This document shows, in pieces, positions 34,366 through 44,538 of a stretch of 64,000 nt of DNA. The position numbers and the translations under genes are program-made. The notes under the pieces are model-generated. The model was not told the origin of the DNA. It ran no database searches and was given only the letters and a program-made list of their open reading frames with translations. Source of the stretch: Hydrotalea sandarakina (lineage in GTDB: Bacteria; Bacteroidota; Bacteroidia; Chitinophagales; Chitinophagaceae); contig NZ_QKZV01000001.1 of NCBI RefSeq assembly GCF_003254115.1, positions 341,585 to 405,584 on the forward strand, in the 5' to 3' direction. The first letter of the stretch is position 1, and each line of letters opens with the position of its first letter.

Positions 34366-35649
34366 ATGCAAATTTTTAATAATCCATCTATCAACGATTG
34401 GCAGCAAATACTGCAAAGACCGGCCATTAATAACGATACCTTACAAAACACTGTTTTGCACATATTAAAAAGTGTACAAACTGAGGGTGATGAAGCAGTA
34501 AAGGCTTTTACAAAAAGCATTGACCACATTGAACTCAAGCAGTTACAAGTTGCACCGGAAGTAATTAAAAAGGCCGGCGAGAAAGTAGATGCAGCTTTAA
34601 AAAATGCCATTGATATCGCCATTCAAAATATTCGTCTTTTTCATCAAAAACAAGTGCAGGCTATTGAAAAAGTTGAAACAATGCCGGGAGTAGTATGTTG
34701 GCGAAAATCTGTACCAATAGAAAAAGTGGGTTTATATATTCCGGGCGGAACAGCACCATTATTTTCTACTTTAATTATGTTGGCAATACCTGCTAAAATT
34801 GCCGGATGTAAAGAACTGATTGTTTGTACTCCGCCACGTAAAGATGGAACCGTTAGTGAAGTTATTTTATACACTGCATCTGTTTTGGGCATTGAAAAAG
34901 TATTTGCTATTGGGGGAGTACAGGCTATTGCAGCAATGGCCTATGGTACAGCTTCCGTACCTCAGGTATATAAAATTTTCGGACCTGGAAATCAATATGT
35001 AACAGCTGCCAAACAATTCATTCAACAACAAGGGGTAGCCATTGATATGCCGGCAGGACCAAGCGAAGTTTGTGTATTGGCCGATGAAAGTGCAAATCCC
35101 GATTTTATCGCTGCAGACTTACTTTCACAAGCTGAACATGGCCCCGACAGCCAGGTTGTTTTAGTAACCAACCAAATGATAATAGCGGAAAAAGTAATAA
35201 AGGCTATTGAACAACAACTAAACAATTTACCACGGAAGGTAATTGCAGAAAAAGCCTTGCAAAACAGTAAGTTTATTATTATGGATGATTTAGAAGATGC
35301 TATTGCTTTAGTGAATACTTATGCCGCAGAACACTTAATTATTCAATGTGAACATGCTGAAGCAATTGCAGAAAAAATTACCAATGCCGGTTCTGTATTC
35401 TTAGGCAATTATTCACCTGAAAGTGTGGGTGATTATGCCAGCGGTACAAATCATACATTACCTACTAATGGCTTTGCTAAAGCATATAGTGGCGTTAGTG
35501 TGGATTCATTTGTGAAAAAAATTACTTTTCAACAACTTTCACAACAAGGCTTGCAACAAGTTGGCCCCGCTGTTATGCAAATGGCAATTGCCGAAGGATT
35601 AGAAGCACATAAAAATGCAGTTCAGATAAGATTAAATCAAACAATTTAA
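34366..35649 (+). CDS. hisD: Histidinol dehydrogenase
   Basis: A 427-residue zinc enzyme that oxidises histidinol to histidine in two NAD-dependent steps. Motifs include VPIEKVGLYIPGGTAPLFST, FGPGNQYVTAAKQF, IDMPAGPSEVCVLAD, LLSQAEHGPDSQVVLVT with zinc ligands, and AEHLIIQCEHAE. Length is typical. It begins 11 bp after hisG and ends 10 bp before hisC. Confidence 0.98.
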   Translation: MQIFNNPSINDWQQILQRPAINNDTLQNTVLHILKSVQTEGDEAVKAFTKSIDHIELKQLQVAPEVIKKAGEKVDAALKNAIDIAIQNIRLFHQKQVQAIEKVETMPGVVCWRKSVPIEKVGLYIPGGTAPLFSTLIMLAIPAKIAGCKELIVCTPPRKDGTVSEVILYTASVLGIEKVFAIGGVQAIAAMAYGTASVPQVYKIFGPGNQYVTAAKQFIQQQGVAIDMPAGPSEVCVLADESANPDFIAADLLSQAEHGPDSQVVLVTNQMIIAEKVIKAIEQQLNNLPRKVIAEKALQNSKFIIMDDLEDAIALVNTYAAEHLIIQCEHAEAIAEKITNAGSVFLGNYSPESVGDYASGTNHTLPTNGFAKAYSGVSVDSFVKKITFQQLSQQGLQQVGPAVMQMAIAEGLEAHKNAVQIRLNQTI

Positions 35650-35659
35650 ACAACTTAAT

Positions 35660-36709
35660 ATGTCATTTTCTCTTCAATCATTAATACGAAAAAATATTGC
35701 TGCATTAAAACCTTATTCGTCTGCAAGAGATGAGTTTAGTGGAGAAGCCTCCGTTTTTTTAGATGCGAATGAAAATAGTTTGGGTTCACCAACCATTAAA
35801 TGGTATAACCGTTATCCTGATCCTCATCAAAAAAAATTAAAAGCTGCCATTAGTGCTGTAAAAAACGTTCCGGCAGATCAAATTTTCTTAGGAAACGGCA
35901 GTGATGAATGTATTGATATATTATTCCGCACTTTTTGTGAACCCGGAGTTGATAATGTTATTGTTTGCCCACCAACTTATGGCATGTATGAAGTTTCAGC
36001 AGCTATTAATGATGTTGCCGTAAGAAAGGCCCCCTTGACACCCAATTTTCAACTTGATATTGTAGCAATTGAAAAATTAGTAGACAGCAATACAAAAATA
36101 ATTTGGCTTTGCTCACCTAATAATCCTTCGGGCAATTCTTTAAATAGAACCGATATAGAAACAGTTTTAAATAATTTTAATGGCATTGTAGTAATTGATG
36201 AGGCATACATAAATTTTTCTCGTCAAAAATCATTTATTCAAGAATTAGCTGAATATCCCAACTTGGTAATACTTCAAACATTCAGTAAAGCTTGGGGACT
36301 TGCCGGTTTGCGTTTGGGAATGGCATTTGCACAGCAGCCCATTATTGCAATAATGGATAAGGTAAAACCACCTTATAACATTAATCAACTTACACAAGAA
36401 ATAGTAACAGATGCATTACAAGAGGTAGGCATGGTTAATGATATGATTAAAGAAATTGTGGCCATGCGTGAGGCTTTAGCTAAAGTTTTTATGCAAATAC
36501 CTGTGGTTGAAAAAGTGTATCCATCTGATGCGAACTTTTTATTAGTGAAAGTAAAAAATGCACAATCGGTTTATAATTATTTATTAACAAAAGGCATTGT
36601 GGTACGTGATAGGAGTAATGTTATACTTTGTAATGAATGTTTACGTATTACCATTGGCACGGAACAGGAAAATACATTGTTGGTTGATGCCCTGGCCGCA
36701 ATTGAGTAA
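35660..36709 (+). CDS. hisC: Histidinol-phosphate aminotransferase
   Basis: A 349-residue PLP-dependent fold-type I aminotransferase. It shows LDANENSLGSP, the IFLGNGSDECIDILFRTF cofactor-binding turn, WLCSPNNPSGN, VVIDEAYINFS with the PLP-interacting Asp, and the Schiff-base Lys in TFSKAWGLAGLRLG. It converts imidazole-acetol phosphate to histidinol phosphate. It lies 10 bp after hisD; a 116-bp gap then separates it from the dehydrogenase gene placed inside the operon. Confidence 0.97.
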   Translation: MSFSLQSLIRKNIAALKPYSSARDEFSGEASVFLDANENSLGSPTIKWYNRYPDPHQKKLKAAISAVKNVPADQIFLGNGSDECIDILFRTFCEPGVDNVIVCPPTYGMYEVSAAINDVAVRKAPLTPNFQLDIVAIEKLVDSNTKIIWLCSPNNPSGNSLNRTDIETVLNNFNGIVVIDEAYINFSRQKSFIQELAEYPNLVILQTFSKAWGLAGLRLGMAFAQQPIIAIMDKVKPPYNINQLTQEIVTDALQEVGMVNDMIKEIVAMREALAKVFMQIPVVEKVYPSDANFLLVKVKNAQSVYNYLLTKGIVVRDRSNVILCNECLRITIGTEQENTLLVDALAAIE

Positions 36710-36825
36710 TGTCAATTATTGAAGTGTTACATACAATCTTTAATTATCTTTAACCGGTCAAACAAATTTTTTTTACAGTTGTTGCATTACTGCATATACA
36801 TTCCTGTACCACAAATAATACTTGT

Positions 36826-38124
36826 ATGAAAAAGAAATTGATTGTTTTTATTTCGGTATTGTGCCTTTATCAAATGGCCAATGCCAATACAATTCATTCT
36901 ACTGATTCTGTTATTGTTCGTTCCGGTTCAATACAGCCCGATGCGGATAATGCCGGTTTAATTTTGCCTAAAGGTTTTGGTGCTTTAATTGTTACCAGTG
37001 CTTATGGTAAACCAAGGCATATTGCGGTTACACCTGAAGGATATTTATACGTTAAATTAGCGCAACCATTTAATGGGAATGGCATTTATTTATTAAAAGA
37101 TAAAAATGGTGACGGTAAAATAGATGATGCTATTGGTTTTGGTAATTATGGCGGTACCGGCATTGCTTTAAAAGATGGATACTTATATGCTTCATCCGAT
37201 GAAAATGTATATCGTTATAAGTTGAATAATCAACATGAAGTAACCAACCCGAACGATCCTGATGAAATTATTCATGGATTATTGAATAGGCGGGAACATG
37301 AATCAAAATCAATTACATTAGACAACAACGGGAATATATATGTAAACATAGGTGCTTATTCCAATGCATGCCAGGTACAAGATAGGGTACCGGGAAGTCC
37401 GGGTATGAAACCATGTCCAATATTAGATTCTGCCGGAGGTATTTGGCAATTTAAAGCCAATCAAATGCATCAAACTTATGGTGATGGAGTTCGTTATGCT
37501 ACCGGTTTGAGAAATGTTGTAGGTTTAGATTGGAACACACAAACCAATTCATTATTTGTAATGCAACATGGACGCGATCAGTTACACGATAATTGGCCTA
37601 AATTATTTACTGTTCAGCAAAGTGCAGAATTGCCAGCTGAATGTATGTATGAAATTCATAAAGGTGATAATGCCGGTTGGCCATATATTTATTACGATCA
37701 AATTCAACACAAGAAAATATTGGCACCGGAATATGGTGGTGATGGAAAGAAAACTGCCGGTGAAGATGCTATCAATCCCATTATGGCATTTCCGGGTCAT
37801 TTGGCTCCTGATGGTTTATTATTTTACACCGGAAATATGTTTCCGGAAAAATATAAACATGGTGCATTTATTGCCTTTCATGGAAGTTGGAATCGTGCTC
37901 CCTTACCTCAAGAAGGTTACTACGTAGTATTTGTTCCTTTTAAAGATGGAAAACCTACCGGCGAATGGGAAGTTTTTGCCAATGGTTTTGCCGGAAAACC
38001 ACCCATTACATCAGCCAGAAATGCACACCGTCCCTGTGGTTTGGCACAAGGCCCGGATGGCTCATTATATGTAACTGATGATAACAAAGGGGCTATTTAC
38101 AGAATTATTTATACAGGAAAATAA
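36826..38124 (+). CDS. Secreted PQQ-type sugar (sorbosone-like) dehydrogenase
   Basis: A 432-residue protein with a signal peptide (about 1-20, ending ANA) and a six-bladed beta-propeller of the glucose/sorbosone dehydrogenase type. Blade motifs include GKPRHIAVTPEGYLYVKL, IYLLKDKNGDGKIDDAIG (a Ca-binding-like DxNxDG loop), YATGLRNVVGLDWN and FHGSWNRAPLPQEGYYVV. Family members are usually PQQ-dependent periplasmic oxidoreductases. It is followed by a c-type cytochrome gene, a plausible electron acceptor. Unusually, both lie between hisC and hisB. PQQ synthesis genes are not visible here, so cofactor and substrate are uncertain. Confidence 0.85.
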   Translation: MKKKLIVFISVLCLYQMANANTIHSTDSVIVRSGSIQPDADNAGLILPKGFGALIVTSAYGKPRHIAVTPEGYLYVKLAQPFNGNGIYLLKDKNGDGKIDDAIGFGNYGGTGIALKDGYLYASSDENVYRYKLNNQHEVTNPNDPDEIIHGLLNRREHESKSITLDNNGNIYVNIGAYSNACQVQDRVPGSPGMKPCPILDSAGGIWQFKANQMHQTYGDGVRYATGLRNVVGLDWNTQTNSLFVMQHGRDQLHDNWPKLFTVQQSAELPAECMYEIHKGDNAGWPYIYYDQIQHKKILAPEYGGDGKKTAGEDAINPIMAFPGHLAPDGLLFYTGNMFPEKYKHGAFIAFHGSWNRAPLPQEGYYVVFVPFKDGKPTGEWEVFANGFAGKPPITSARNAHRPCGLAQGPDGSLYVTDDNKGAIYRIIYTGK

Positions 38125-38166
38125 TTGTCCTTCCATAAAAACTTATTTAACTCGAATATACTCAGT

Positions 38167-38589
38167 ATGATAAAGTATCTTTTTTTTGTTATGGCTATTG
38201 CAATTGTAGCAGTAGCCATAACTGCTTTCACTCCCGCTCAAATTAATGATGTAAAAGCATCCGTTAAAAGAGGAGAAAAAGTTTATACAAAAGTTTGTTT
38301 GCCTTGCCACATGGCCGACGGTGGTGGTGTACCCAATATGAATCCACCCTTAATTCAAACTTCATACGTTTTAGGTGATAAAACAAAATTAATTGGTATT
38401 GTTTTGCACGGAATGAATGAACGGGTACCAATTGACGGTGATTATTATTCAAATAATATGGCACCACACAATGATTTAACCGATCAGCAAATTGCGGATG
38501 TATTAACCTATGTTAGAAACAGTTTTGGCAACAAAGCCAGTGCCGTTACCCCAACTGAAGTAAAGCAAGCTCGTTTAAAAAAACAATAA
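38167..38589 (+). CDS. Mono-haem c-type cytochrome
   Basis: A 140-residue membrane-anchored or secreted cytochrome c. The N-terminal hydrophobic segment (MIKYLFFVMAIAIVAVAI) is followed by the haem motif CLPCH (about residues 47-51), GGGVPNMNPPL and the probable axial Met in NNMAPH, with the C-terminal helix TDQQIADVLTYVRNSFG. The ATG at 38167 is used; a TTG at 38125 directly after the previous stop is less likely. It probably takes electrons from the upstream dehydrogenase. hisB starts 21 bp later, so it likely shares a transcript with histidine genes. Confidence 0.9.
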   Translation: MIKYLFFVMAIAIVAVAITAFTPAQINDVKASVKRGEKVYTKVCLPCHMADGGGVPNMNPPLIQTSYVLGDKTKLIGIVLHGMNERVPIDGDYYSNNMAPHNDLTDQQIADVLTYVRNSFGNKASAVTPTEVKQARLKKQ

Positions 38590-38610
38590 ATTAAAGACTT
38601 ATCCTTATAC

Positions 38611-39750
38611 ATGAAAAAAGTTTTATTCATCGATAGAGACGGAACCATCATTAATGAAGTACCACCTACTTATCAAATAGACAGTTTTGAGAAATTACAA
38701 TTCTATCCGCAGGTTTTTAGATACTTGGGATTAATTGCTGCAGAATTAGATTATGAATTAGTAATGGTTACCAATCAAGATGGATTAGGTACAAGTTCAT
38801 TTCCTGAAGAAACTTTTTGGCCGGTACAAAATTTTATCATGGATTGCTTAAAGCAAGAAGGAATTGTTTTTAATGAAGTGTGTATAGATAAAAGTTTTCC
38901 TGAACAACATTTGCCAACACGTAAGCCCGGTACCGGCATGCTTCAAAAATACATGAATAATGAAGTATATGACATGGCTAATTCTTTCGTAATTGGCGAT
39001 AGAATTACCGATGTACAACTTGCAAAAAATTTAGGCTGCAAAGCAATTTGGCTTAACAGTGATGAATCACTTGGAAGTGCAGAAATATCCGATGAAATGA
39101 ATGTTTTAATCCCAACAATAGCTTTAAAAACTTTAGAATGGCGTGATATTTATAGTTTTTTAAAACTTTCTAACCGTAGCGTAAAACATATTCGTAAAAC
39201 CAATGAAACGAATATTGAAATTGAGTTAAATGTTGATGGTAGTGGCGTTGCTCATATTCACACCGGTTTAGGTTTTTTTGACCATATGTTGGAACAAATT
39301 GCCCGGCATGGTAAAATGGACATAAGTATTTCCACAAAAGGTGATTTACATATTGATGAACACCACACCATTGAAGACACAGGCATAGCATTGGGTGAAG
39401 CATTTGCCCTAGCATTGCATGATAAAAGGGGTATGGAACGTTATGGTTTTGCCTTGCCCATGGATGAAGCAGAAGCAAAGGTGCTGATTGATTTTGGCGG
39501 AAGAAGTTGGCTGGTTTGGGATGCTGAATTTAAAAGAGAAAAAATTGGTGATATGCCCACAGAAATGTTCTTTCATTTCTTCAAATCCTTTTCCGATGCT
39601 GCTAAATGCAACTTAAACATAGCTTGTAAAGGCACTAACGAACACCACAAAATTGAAGCTATTTTCAAGGCATTTGCAAAAGCAATGAAAATGGCTGTTA
39701 AGCGTGATCCCTTCAATAATTATTTGCCGAGTACCAAAGGTGTTTTATAA
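38611..39750 (+). CDS. hisB: Bifunctional histidinol-phosphatase / imidazoleglycerol-phosphate dehydratase
   Basis: A 379-residue fusion. The N-terminal HAD phosphatase (about 1-165) has FIDRDGTII with Asp8 and Asp10, [10 protein letters not shown] and [19 protein letters not shown]. The C-terminal dehydratase (about 185-379) has [30 protein letters not shown] and [17 protein letters not shown], the paired His motifs that bind manganese. It covers two steps of histidine synthesis. It is split from hisGDC by the dehydrogenase/cytochrome pair. hisH, hisA, hisF and hisI are not in the window. Confidence 0.98.
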   Translation: MKKVLFIDRDGTIINEVPPTYQIDSFEKLQFYPQVFRYLGLIAAELDYELVMVTNQDGLGTSSFPEETFWPVQNFIMDCLKQEGIVFNEVCIDKSFPEQHLPTRKPGTGMLQKYMNNEVYDMANSFVIGDRITDVQLAKNLGCKAIWLNSDESLGSAEISDEMNVLIPTIALKTLEWRDIYSFLKLSNRSVKHIRKTNETNIEIELNVDGSGVAHIHTGLGFFDHMLEQIARHGKMDISISTKGDLHIDEHHTIEDTGIALGEAFALALHDKRGMERYGFALPMDEAEAKVLIDFGGRSWLVWDAEFKREKIGDMPTEMFFHFFKSFSDAAKCNLNIACKGTNEHHKIEAIFKAFAKAMKMAVKRDPFNNYLPSTKGVL

Positions 39751-39787
39751 AAAAATGTAAACGAAAATTATTTAATGCAAATGCTGT

Positions 39788-41002
39788 TTATTTTGCTTTT
39801 TTAATAATAACCGGCTTACTATTAATTTTTAACCAGAAATAGCCTAAGGTCATAGCAATTATTGTAGCAATTAATACTGAAATTTTAGCAATGTCTTGTT
39901 CATTTTCACTTTTAAAGGCAAGTGTAGCAATAAAAATACTCATGGTAAAACCTATACCTGCCAACATGCCGGCTCCAATCATATGATGCCAGTTTACTTT
40001 TGCAGGCAGTACTGCCCAACCTCTTTTCACCATTAAATAAGCCATACCGCAAATACCCAACGGTTTACCAATTACTAACCCTGCAATAATGCCCCAGCTA
40101 AGTGATGTATCTAAAGCTTCGGCAAAATTTTGTGGTAAAACAATGGCTGTATTGGCCAAAGCAAAAATGGGAATAATGATGAAGTAAACCGGTAAATGCA
40201 GTTTAACTTCAAAATTTACAATGTCTTTTAATGGAATAAAAAAAGCAAAAATTACTCCGGCTACGGTGGCATGTATGCCGGAATTAAACATAAAATACCA
40301 AAGTAGTACACTTAAAATAATCTGCATCCATCCAAATTTTTTATGCATTTTTTGCAGCCACCATAATAATACAATTACAATGGCACAACCTAATAAATAG
40401 ACGAAATGCAGTTTTTCGCCATAAAATAATGCAATTACAATAATGGCACCTAAATCATCAATAATAGCTAAAGCCGTTAAAAAAATTTTTAGATTAACCG
40501 ATACTTTATTTCCCAGCAGTGAAGCAATGCCTAAAGAAAATGCAATGTCTGTCGCAGTGGGAATAGCCCATCCACTCATAAATGGTGAATCGCGATTGAA
40601 TTGAATAAACAATATTGCCGGTACAAGCATGCCACCAACAGCACCTAGTGAAGGAAGTAACGCCTTTTTAATAGTGTTTAATTCTCCTTGAACCACTTCT
40701 CGTTTAATTTCCATTCCGGCTAAAAAGAAAAAAAATGCCATCAAAAAATCATTGATGATAACGAGAGGCGAATTGGGTAAATGCAATCCAATTACATTGA
40801 AACTATGTGCTTCATTTCCATTAAAATGATAATGCCATAAATGCGTGTATGCTTCACCTATGGCAGGAATATTACTGATAATAAGGGATAATGCTGTACA
40901 TGCTAATAGTATTATACCGATAGAACGGCTATCGTGCATAAATGCCAACAAAGGATAAAACCATTTTTGTGTTTTATTATTCTTAAGCGTACTCATATAC
41001 AA
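39788..41002 (-). CDS. nhaA: Na+/H+ antiporter NhaA
   Basis: A 404-residue inner-membrane antiporter with about 12 helices. The key sequence PTATDIAFSLGIASLLG and IIDDLGAIIVIALFY carries the conserved Asp pair of the ion site. FFFLAGMEIKREVVQGEL and the pH-sensing loop are intact. It exports Na+ or Li+ in exchange for protons and supports salt and alkaline tolerance. It lies convergent with hisB (37 bp) and is probably a single-gene unit. A start two codons later is equally possible. Confidence 0.96.
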   Translation of the reverse strand: MYMSTLKNNKTQKWFYPLLAFMHDSRSIGIILLACTALSLIISNIPAIGEAYTHLWHYHFNGNEAHSFNVIGLHLPNSPLVIINDFLMAFFFFLAGMEIKREVVQGELNTIKKALLPSLGAVGGMLVPAILFIQFNRDSPFMSGWAIPTATDIAFSLGIASLLGNKVSVNLKIFLTALAIIDDLGAIIVIALFYGEKLHFVYLLGCAIVIVLLWWLQKMHKKFGWMQIILSVLLWYFMFNSGIHATVAGVIFAFFIPLKDIVNFEVKLHLPVYFIIIPIFALANTAIVLPQNFAEALDTSLSWGIIAGLVIGKPLGICGMAYLMVKRGWAVLPAKVNWHHMIGAGMLAGIGFTMSIFIATLAFKSENEQDIAKISVLIATIIAMTLGYFWLKINSKPVIIKKAK

Positions 41003-41094
41003 ACTATTATTGCAGCATGAACAAATAGTATCCCTGCAGAAATGGCAATGACCGTTACAGGTTTATAAACTGCAATATAGTTTAAAAAAAATTA

Positions 41095-41817
41095 TTAGTT
41101 TTTGTGCATGGCGTAAAGAATGCCACCTAACAAGTGTCCTAAAAATAATGGATCACTATATGATGCGTCTGTATGACCTAATGCTGTGTAAAAAACTCTA
41201 CCACCTTCAAATGAATGATACCAACTCATGGGATGATAATCACCGTTTTCACCACCATGGTATGATTTTTCATCAATAGTTAGTAATACATGAACACTGT
41301 CCCAATGTGTATTTTTAAAATTGTACCATTCATCCCAACGCGTCCAAGTTTCAGGTAAATTTTTGGTAGCAATAAAATGTTTATCAACTACATGCAGATT
41401 GGCATTCTGTTGTTCCGGATGGCTTTTAAAATAAGCACCAATCATTCGGTTATACCATGGCCAATCATATTCTGTATCCGTAGCAGCATGTATGCCCACA
41501 AATCCCCCTCCGTTGTGTATATATTTCTCAAATGCTGCTTTTTGTGCATCATTTAAAATTGTTCCGGTGGTACTTAAAAAAATAACTGCTTTGTACTGCT
41601 TTAAATTTGCATCGGTAAAAATATTGCTGTTAGTAGAAGTATCCACCATAAAATGGTTTTCTTTCCCAAGCTTTTCAATTGCTTTTATACCGGCAGCAAT
41701 TGATTCGTGGTGGTAACCGGCAGTTTTGCTGAATACTAAAACCTTATCTTCTTTTTTGTTAAATGAAACTAATAATACCACTAACAAAATTGAAGCAGCT
41801 GTTGATAATATTTTCAT
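41095..41817 (-). CDS. Secreted ThuA-like domain protein
   Basis: A 240-residue protein with a signal peptide (about 1-19) and a ThuA-type class I glutamine amidotransferase-like fold. Seen are VLVFSKTAGYHHESI, YKAVIFLSTTGTILND, YIHNGGGFVGIHAATDTEYDW and the C-terminal GGRVFYTALGHTDASYSDP. In Bacteroidota these proteins accompany carbohydrate catabolism, but their reaction is unsettled. The nucleophilic Cys of true amidotransferases is absent in the GIHAA turn. It stands alone between nhaA and the Dabb gene. Confidence 0.88.
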   Translation of the reverse strand: MKILSTAASILLVVLLVSFNKKEDKVLVFSKTAGYHHESIAAGIKAIEKLGKENHFMVDTSTNSNIFTDANLKQYKAVIFLSTTGTILNDAQKAAFEKYIHNGGGFVGIHAATDTEYDWPWYNRMIGAYFKSHPEQQNANLHVVDKHFIATKNLPETWTRWDEWYNFKNTHWDSVHVLLTIDEKSYHGGENGDYHPMSWYHSFEGGRVFYTALGHTDASYSDPLFLGHLLGGILYAMHKN

Positions 41818-41892
41818 AAGGCGATTTGTTAGTTATAATTTGAAATAAAAAGCAATAATCGTTTTATGCTTGTTGTAATGAAATAAGTTATT

Positions 41893-42216
41893 TTATTTGG
41901 ATGGCGATACAGAATCAAAAACCACCACTTTCTCCCATAAATGGCCGCAGGTTTCAATAAAACGTAAATGAATAGGGTGGGTTTGGTATATTTCTTCGTC
42001 GGTTAAATTTTCAAAAATAGCCAGCCATGAAAAATGGTAACTTCTTTCAATAACATTTCTATTGGTTGATGCCGGCACACCAATATGAAAACTTTTTATT
42101 TGAGGAACCTTGCTTAAAGCTTGTAAACCTTCATGCAATGCTGCATGTGCCTGTTGATTATTGGGCTCTTTTAGCCAAAAATAAACGTGATGAATAAAGT
42201 AATTTTCCGGAATCAT
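41893..42216 (-). CDS. Dabb (stress-responsive A/B barrel) domain protein
   Basis: A 107-residue protein that is one dimeric alpha/beta barrel domain. The start FIHHVYFWLKEPNNQQAHAAL is the family N-terminal strand and helix; SFHIGVPAST and FSWLAIFENLTDEEIYQTHP follow. Dabb proteins are small dimers with varied or unknown roles. No partner gene is evident nearby. Confidence 0.88.
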   Translation of the reverse strand: MIPENYFIHHVYFWLKEPNNQQAHAALHEGLQALSKVPQIKSFHIGVPASTNRNVIERSYHFSWLAIFENLTDEEIYQTHPIHLRFIETCGHLWEKVVVFDSVSPSK

Positions 42217-42338
42217 GCTTTAAAGTTTATAAAATAGATGTACAAAAAATAAAGCATTAAGTTAATAGTTTAAGTTAGAATTGTATATAATGTGTGACCA
42301 CAATTTTTTGGTTTGGCCATTTTTTTAGCATATATCAA

Positions 42339-43904
42339 TTATTGATATTCACCAAATACGTTCCGCAGCACATCAGCAATTTCACCTATGGTACAATAAT
42401 TTTCCACAGCCTCAATAACCACAGGCATCAAATTGGTATTTTCTTTTGCAGCAGTAGCTATTTTTTGTAAGCAAAATGCTACTTGTTGATTGTCACGCTT
42501 ATTTTTGAATTGTTGTAATTTTTGAATTTGTACATTTCTAATATTATCATTGATTTTGAATGGCGGAATAGGATGGTGGTTTTGAGAAATAAAACGATTT
42601 TCGCCAACAATAATTTTAGTTCCATCTTCAATTTGTTGTTCATAACGGTAGGCACTTTGTGCAATTTCTTGTTGAATGAACCCCGATTCAATAGCTGCAA
42701 CACTTCCACCCATAGTATCAATTTGTTGTATTAGTTTCCAGGCATTTTGTTCAACTTCATTGGTAAGACTTTCTATAAAATAGCTACCCGCCAAAGGGTC
42801 GGCAGTAGCGGCAATTCCACTTTCATAAGCAATAATTTGTTGTGTTCTCAGTGCAATACTTGCTGCTTCTTCCGAAGGTAAACTCAATGCTTCATCATAA
42901 CCATTGGTATGCAAACTTTGCGTGCCACCAAGAACCGCAGCAATAGCTTGTATGGTTACCCTGCTTATGTTATTCAATGGTTGTTGTGCCGTTAATGTAC
43001 TTCCGCCTGTTTGAGTATGAAAACGCAGCATCATTGCCTTTTCATCGGTAGCACCCATTTGCTGCATTATTCTAGCCCACATTCGTCTTGCCGCCCTGAA
43101 TTTGGCTATTTCCTCAAATAAATTATTGTGTGCATTGAAAAAAAACGATAAACGTTTTCCAAAAACATTAATGTCAAGCCCTCTTTGTAATGCGGCTTGC
43201 ACATATGCTTTTGCGTTACTAAGTGTAAATGCTATTTCCTGAACAGCCGTACAACCGGCTTCACGCATGTGGTATCCCGAAATTGAAATTGTATTCCATT
43301 TAGGTACTTCATTTGCGCACCATTCAAAAATATCGGTAATAATGCGCATAGAAGGTTTAGGTGGGTAGATGTAGGTGCCACGTGCAGCATATTCTTTTAA
43401 AATATCGTTTTGAATTGTGCCGGATATTTGTTTTAAATCTGCCCCTTGTTTTTTGGCTATGGCAACATAAAATGCTAAAACAATGAATGCCGTTGCGTTA
43501 ATGGTCATTGAAGTGGAAATTGATTGAAGATTAATACCTTCAAATAGTTCTTCCATGTCTTCTATGCTATTAATAGATACGCCCACTTTGCCCACTTCAC
43601 CTTCAGCTAAAGGATGGTCGCAATTATAACCAATTTGTGTTGGCAAATCAAAGGCAACACTTAAGCCATTTACGCCTTGTTCTAATAAATAATGGTAACG
43701 TTGATTGCTTTCCTTCGCAGTTGAAAACCCGGCATATTGCCGCATTGTCCATAATTTACCTCTATACATATCCGACTGAATGCCGCGTGTAAAAGGAAAT
43801 TTCCCCGGCAGTTCATTGGCTAAGTTTTGTTGAATGGATTCAATATCTTCTATAGTGTAAACAGGCTTAATTTCAATACCTGCATCTGTTTTTATTGTAT
43901 TCAT
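42339..43904 (-). CDS. Methylmalonyl-CoA mutase, catalytic subunit without the B12-binding domain
   Basis: A 521-residue protein covering only the substrate-binding barrel of the mutase family. Motifs are [87 protein letters not shown] and [19 protein letters not shown]. The cobalamin domain (DxHxxG) is missing, as in two-part enzymes whose B12 subunit is a separate small protein. That subunit is not seen here. The active-site Tyr in DMYRGK agrees with methylmalonyl-CoA rather than isobutyryl-CoA as substrate, but this is from memory. Confidence 0.9.
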   Translation of the reverse strand: MNTIKTDAGIEIKPVYTIEDIESIQQNLANELPGKFPFTRGIQSDMYRGKLWTMRQYAGFSTAKESNQRYHYLLEQGVNGLSVAFDLPTQIGYNCDHPLAEGEVGKVGVSINSIEDMEELFEGINLQSISTSMTINATAFIVLAFYVAIAKKQGADLKQISGTIQNDILKEYAARGTYIYPPKPSMRIITDIFEWCANEVPKWNTISISGYHMREAGCTAVQEIAFTLSNAKAYVQAALQRGLDINVFGKRLSFFFNAHNNLFEEIAKFRAARRMWARIMQQMGATDEKAMMLRFHTQTGGSTLTAQQPLNNISRVTIQAIAAVLGGTQSLHTNGYDEALSLPSEEAASIALRTQQIIAYESGIAATADPLAGSYFIESLTNEVEQNAWKLIQQIDTMGGSVAAIESGFIQQEIAQSAYRYEQQIEDGTKIIVGENRFISQNHHPIPPFKINDNIRNVQIQKLQQFKNKRDNQQVAFCLQKIATAAKENTNLMPVVIEAVENYCTIGEIADVLRNVFGEYQ

Positions 43905-43914
43905 ACAATAAAGT

Positions 43915-44427
43915 TTAATTCAACACATTTTTGGCTTCGTTGCTAATTACTTCACAAGCCACCTCATGCAAATTGCCTTTTTTGTCTGTTAAACTATATT
44001 CTAATAATAATTTATTTAAATCAGAACCATTAGCAGAAGCAGGAAGGTTTTGTGCTAGCTGATTGATGGTATAAATACTTTGATCTTTCAAGTTTTTAAT
44101 GGCTTTCCAAGCATCGGTGCTCACATAAATTTGTTGTGTAATGTTGTGTTCAAACTCCTGCTTAATGGTTTGTATTAACAGTATTTGCATTTCTTTAGCT
44201 GAAATATCGGATGTGTTCAAACGACTGATTAAATTCGGTAATGCAATTCTATTGGCTAATAAAACCAACCTTTCATAAGCTTGTAATTGCATTAACCGGC
44301 TATTGGCATCATTATTCATGTTATTCATGGGTTTTTCCTCGCTTTGTTTTTTAGATGGCCAAAAGTTAATTACCAAAAACAAAATAATAATTGCGCCAAC
44401 AATGCTAATAACCAGTGTATTGTTCAT
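43915..44427 (-). CDS. Single-pass membrane protein of unknown function upstream of the mutase gene
   Basis: A 170-residue protein with an N-terminal membrane anchor (about 5-22, then [11 protein letters not shown]) and a helical, Leu/Asn-rich soluble region. I do not recognise the family. It lies 10 bp upstream of the mutase gene on the same strand and is likely co-transcribed, yet it has no B12 motif and so is not the missing small subunit. Cytoplasmic orientation of the soluble part is expected but unproven. Confidence 0.7.
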   Translation of the reverse strand: MNNTLVISIVGAIIILFLVINFWPSKKQSEEKPMNNMNNDANSRLMQLQAYERLVLLANRIALPNLISRLNTSDISAKEMQILLIQTIKQEFEHNITQQIYVSTDAWKAIKNLKDQSIYTINQLAQNLPASANGSDLNKLLLEYSLTDKKGNLHEVACEVISNEAKNVLN

Positions 44428-44493
44428 ATATCAATATTTTTTTTCAAAAATACTTGAAAGTAAAGGTATTGCTTACCATTGTAAACAAGTTAA

Positions 44494-44525
44494 AATAAAA
44501 AGCCCCCGTTTTAAACGAGGGCTTT
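44494..44525 (-). terminator. Terminator of etfBA
   Basis: AAAGCCCCCGTTT pairs with AAACGAGGGCTTT (one mismatch); the reverse strand continues TTTATTTT. It lies 14-45 bp after the etfA stop and separates it from the mutase unit. Confidence 0.82.
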
Positions 44526-44538
44526 GATTAAAGAAAGT

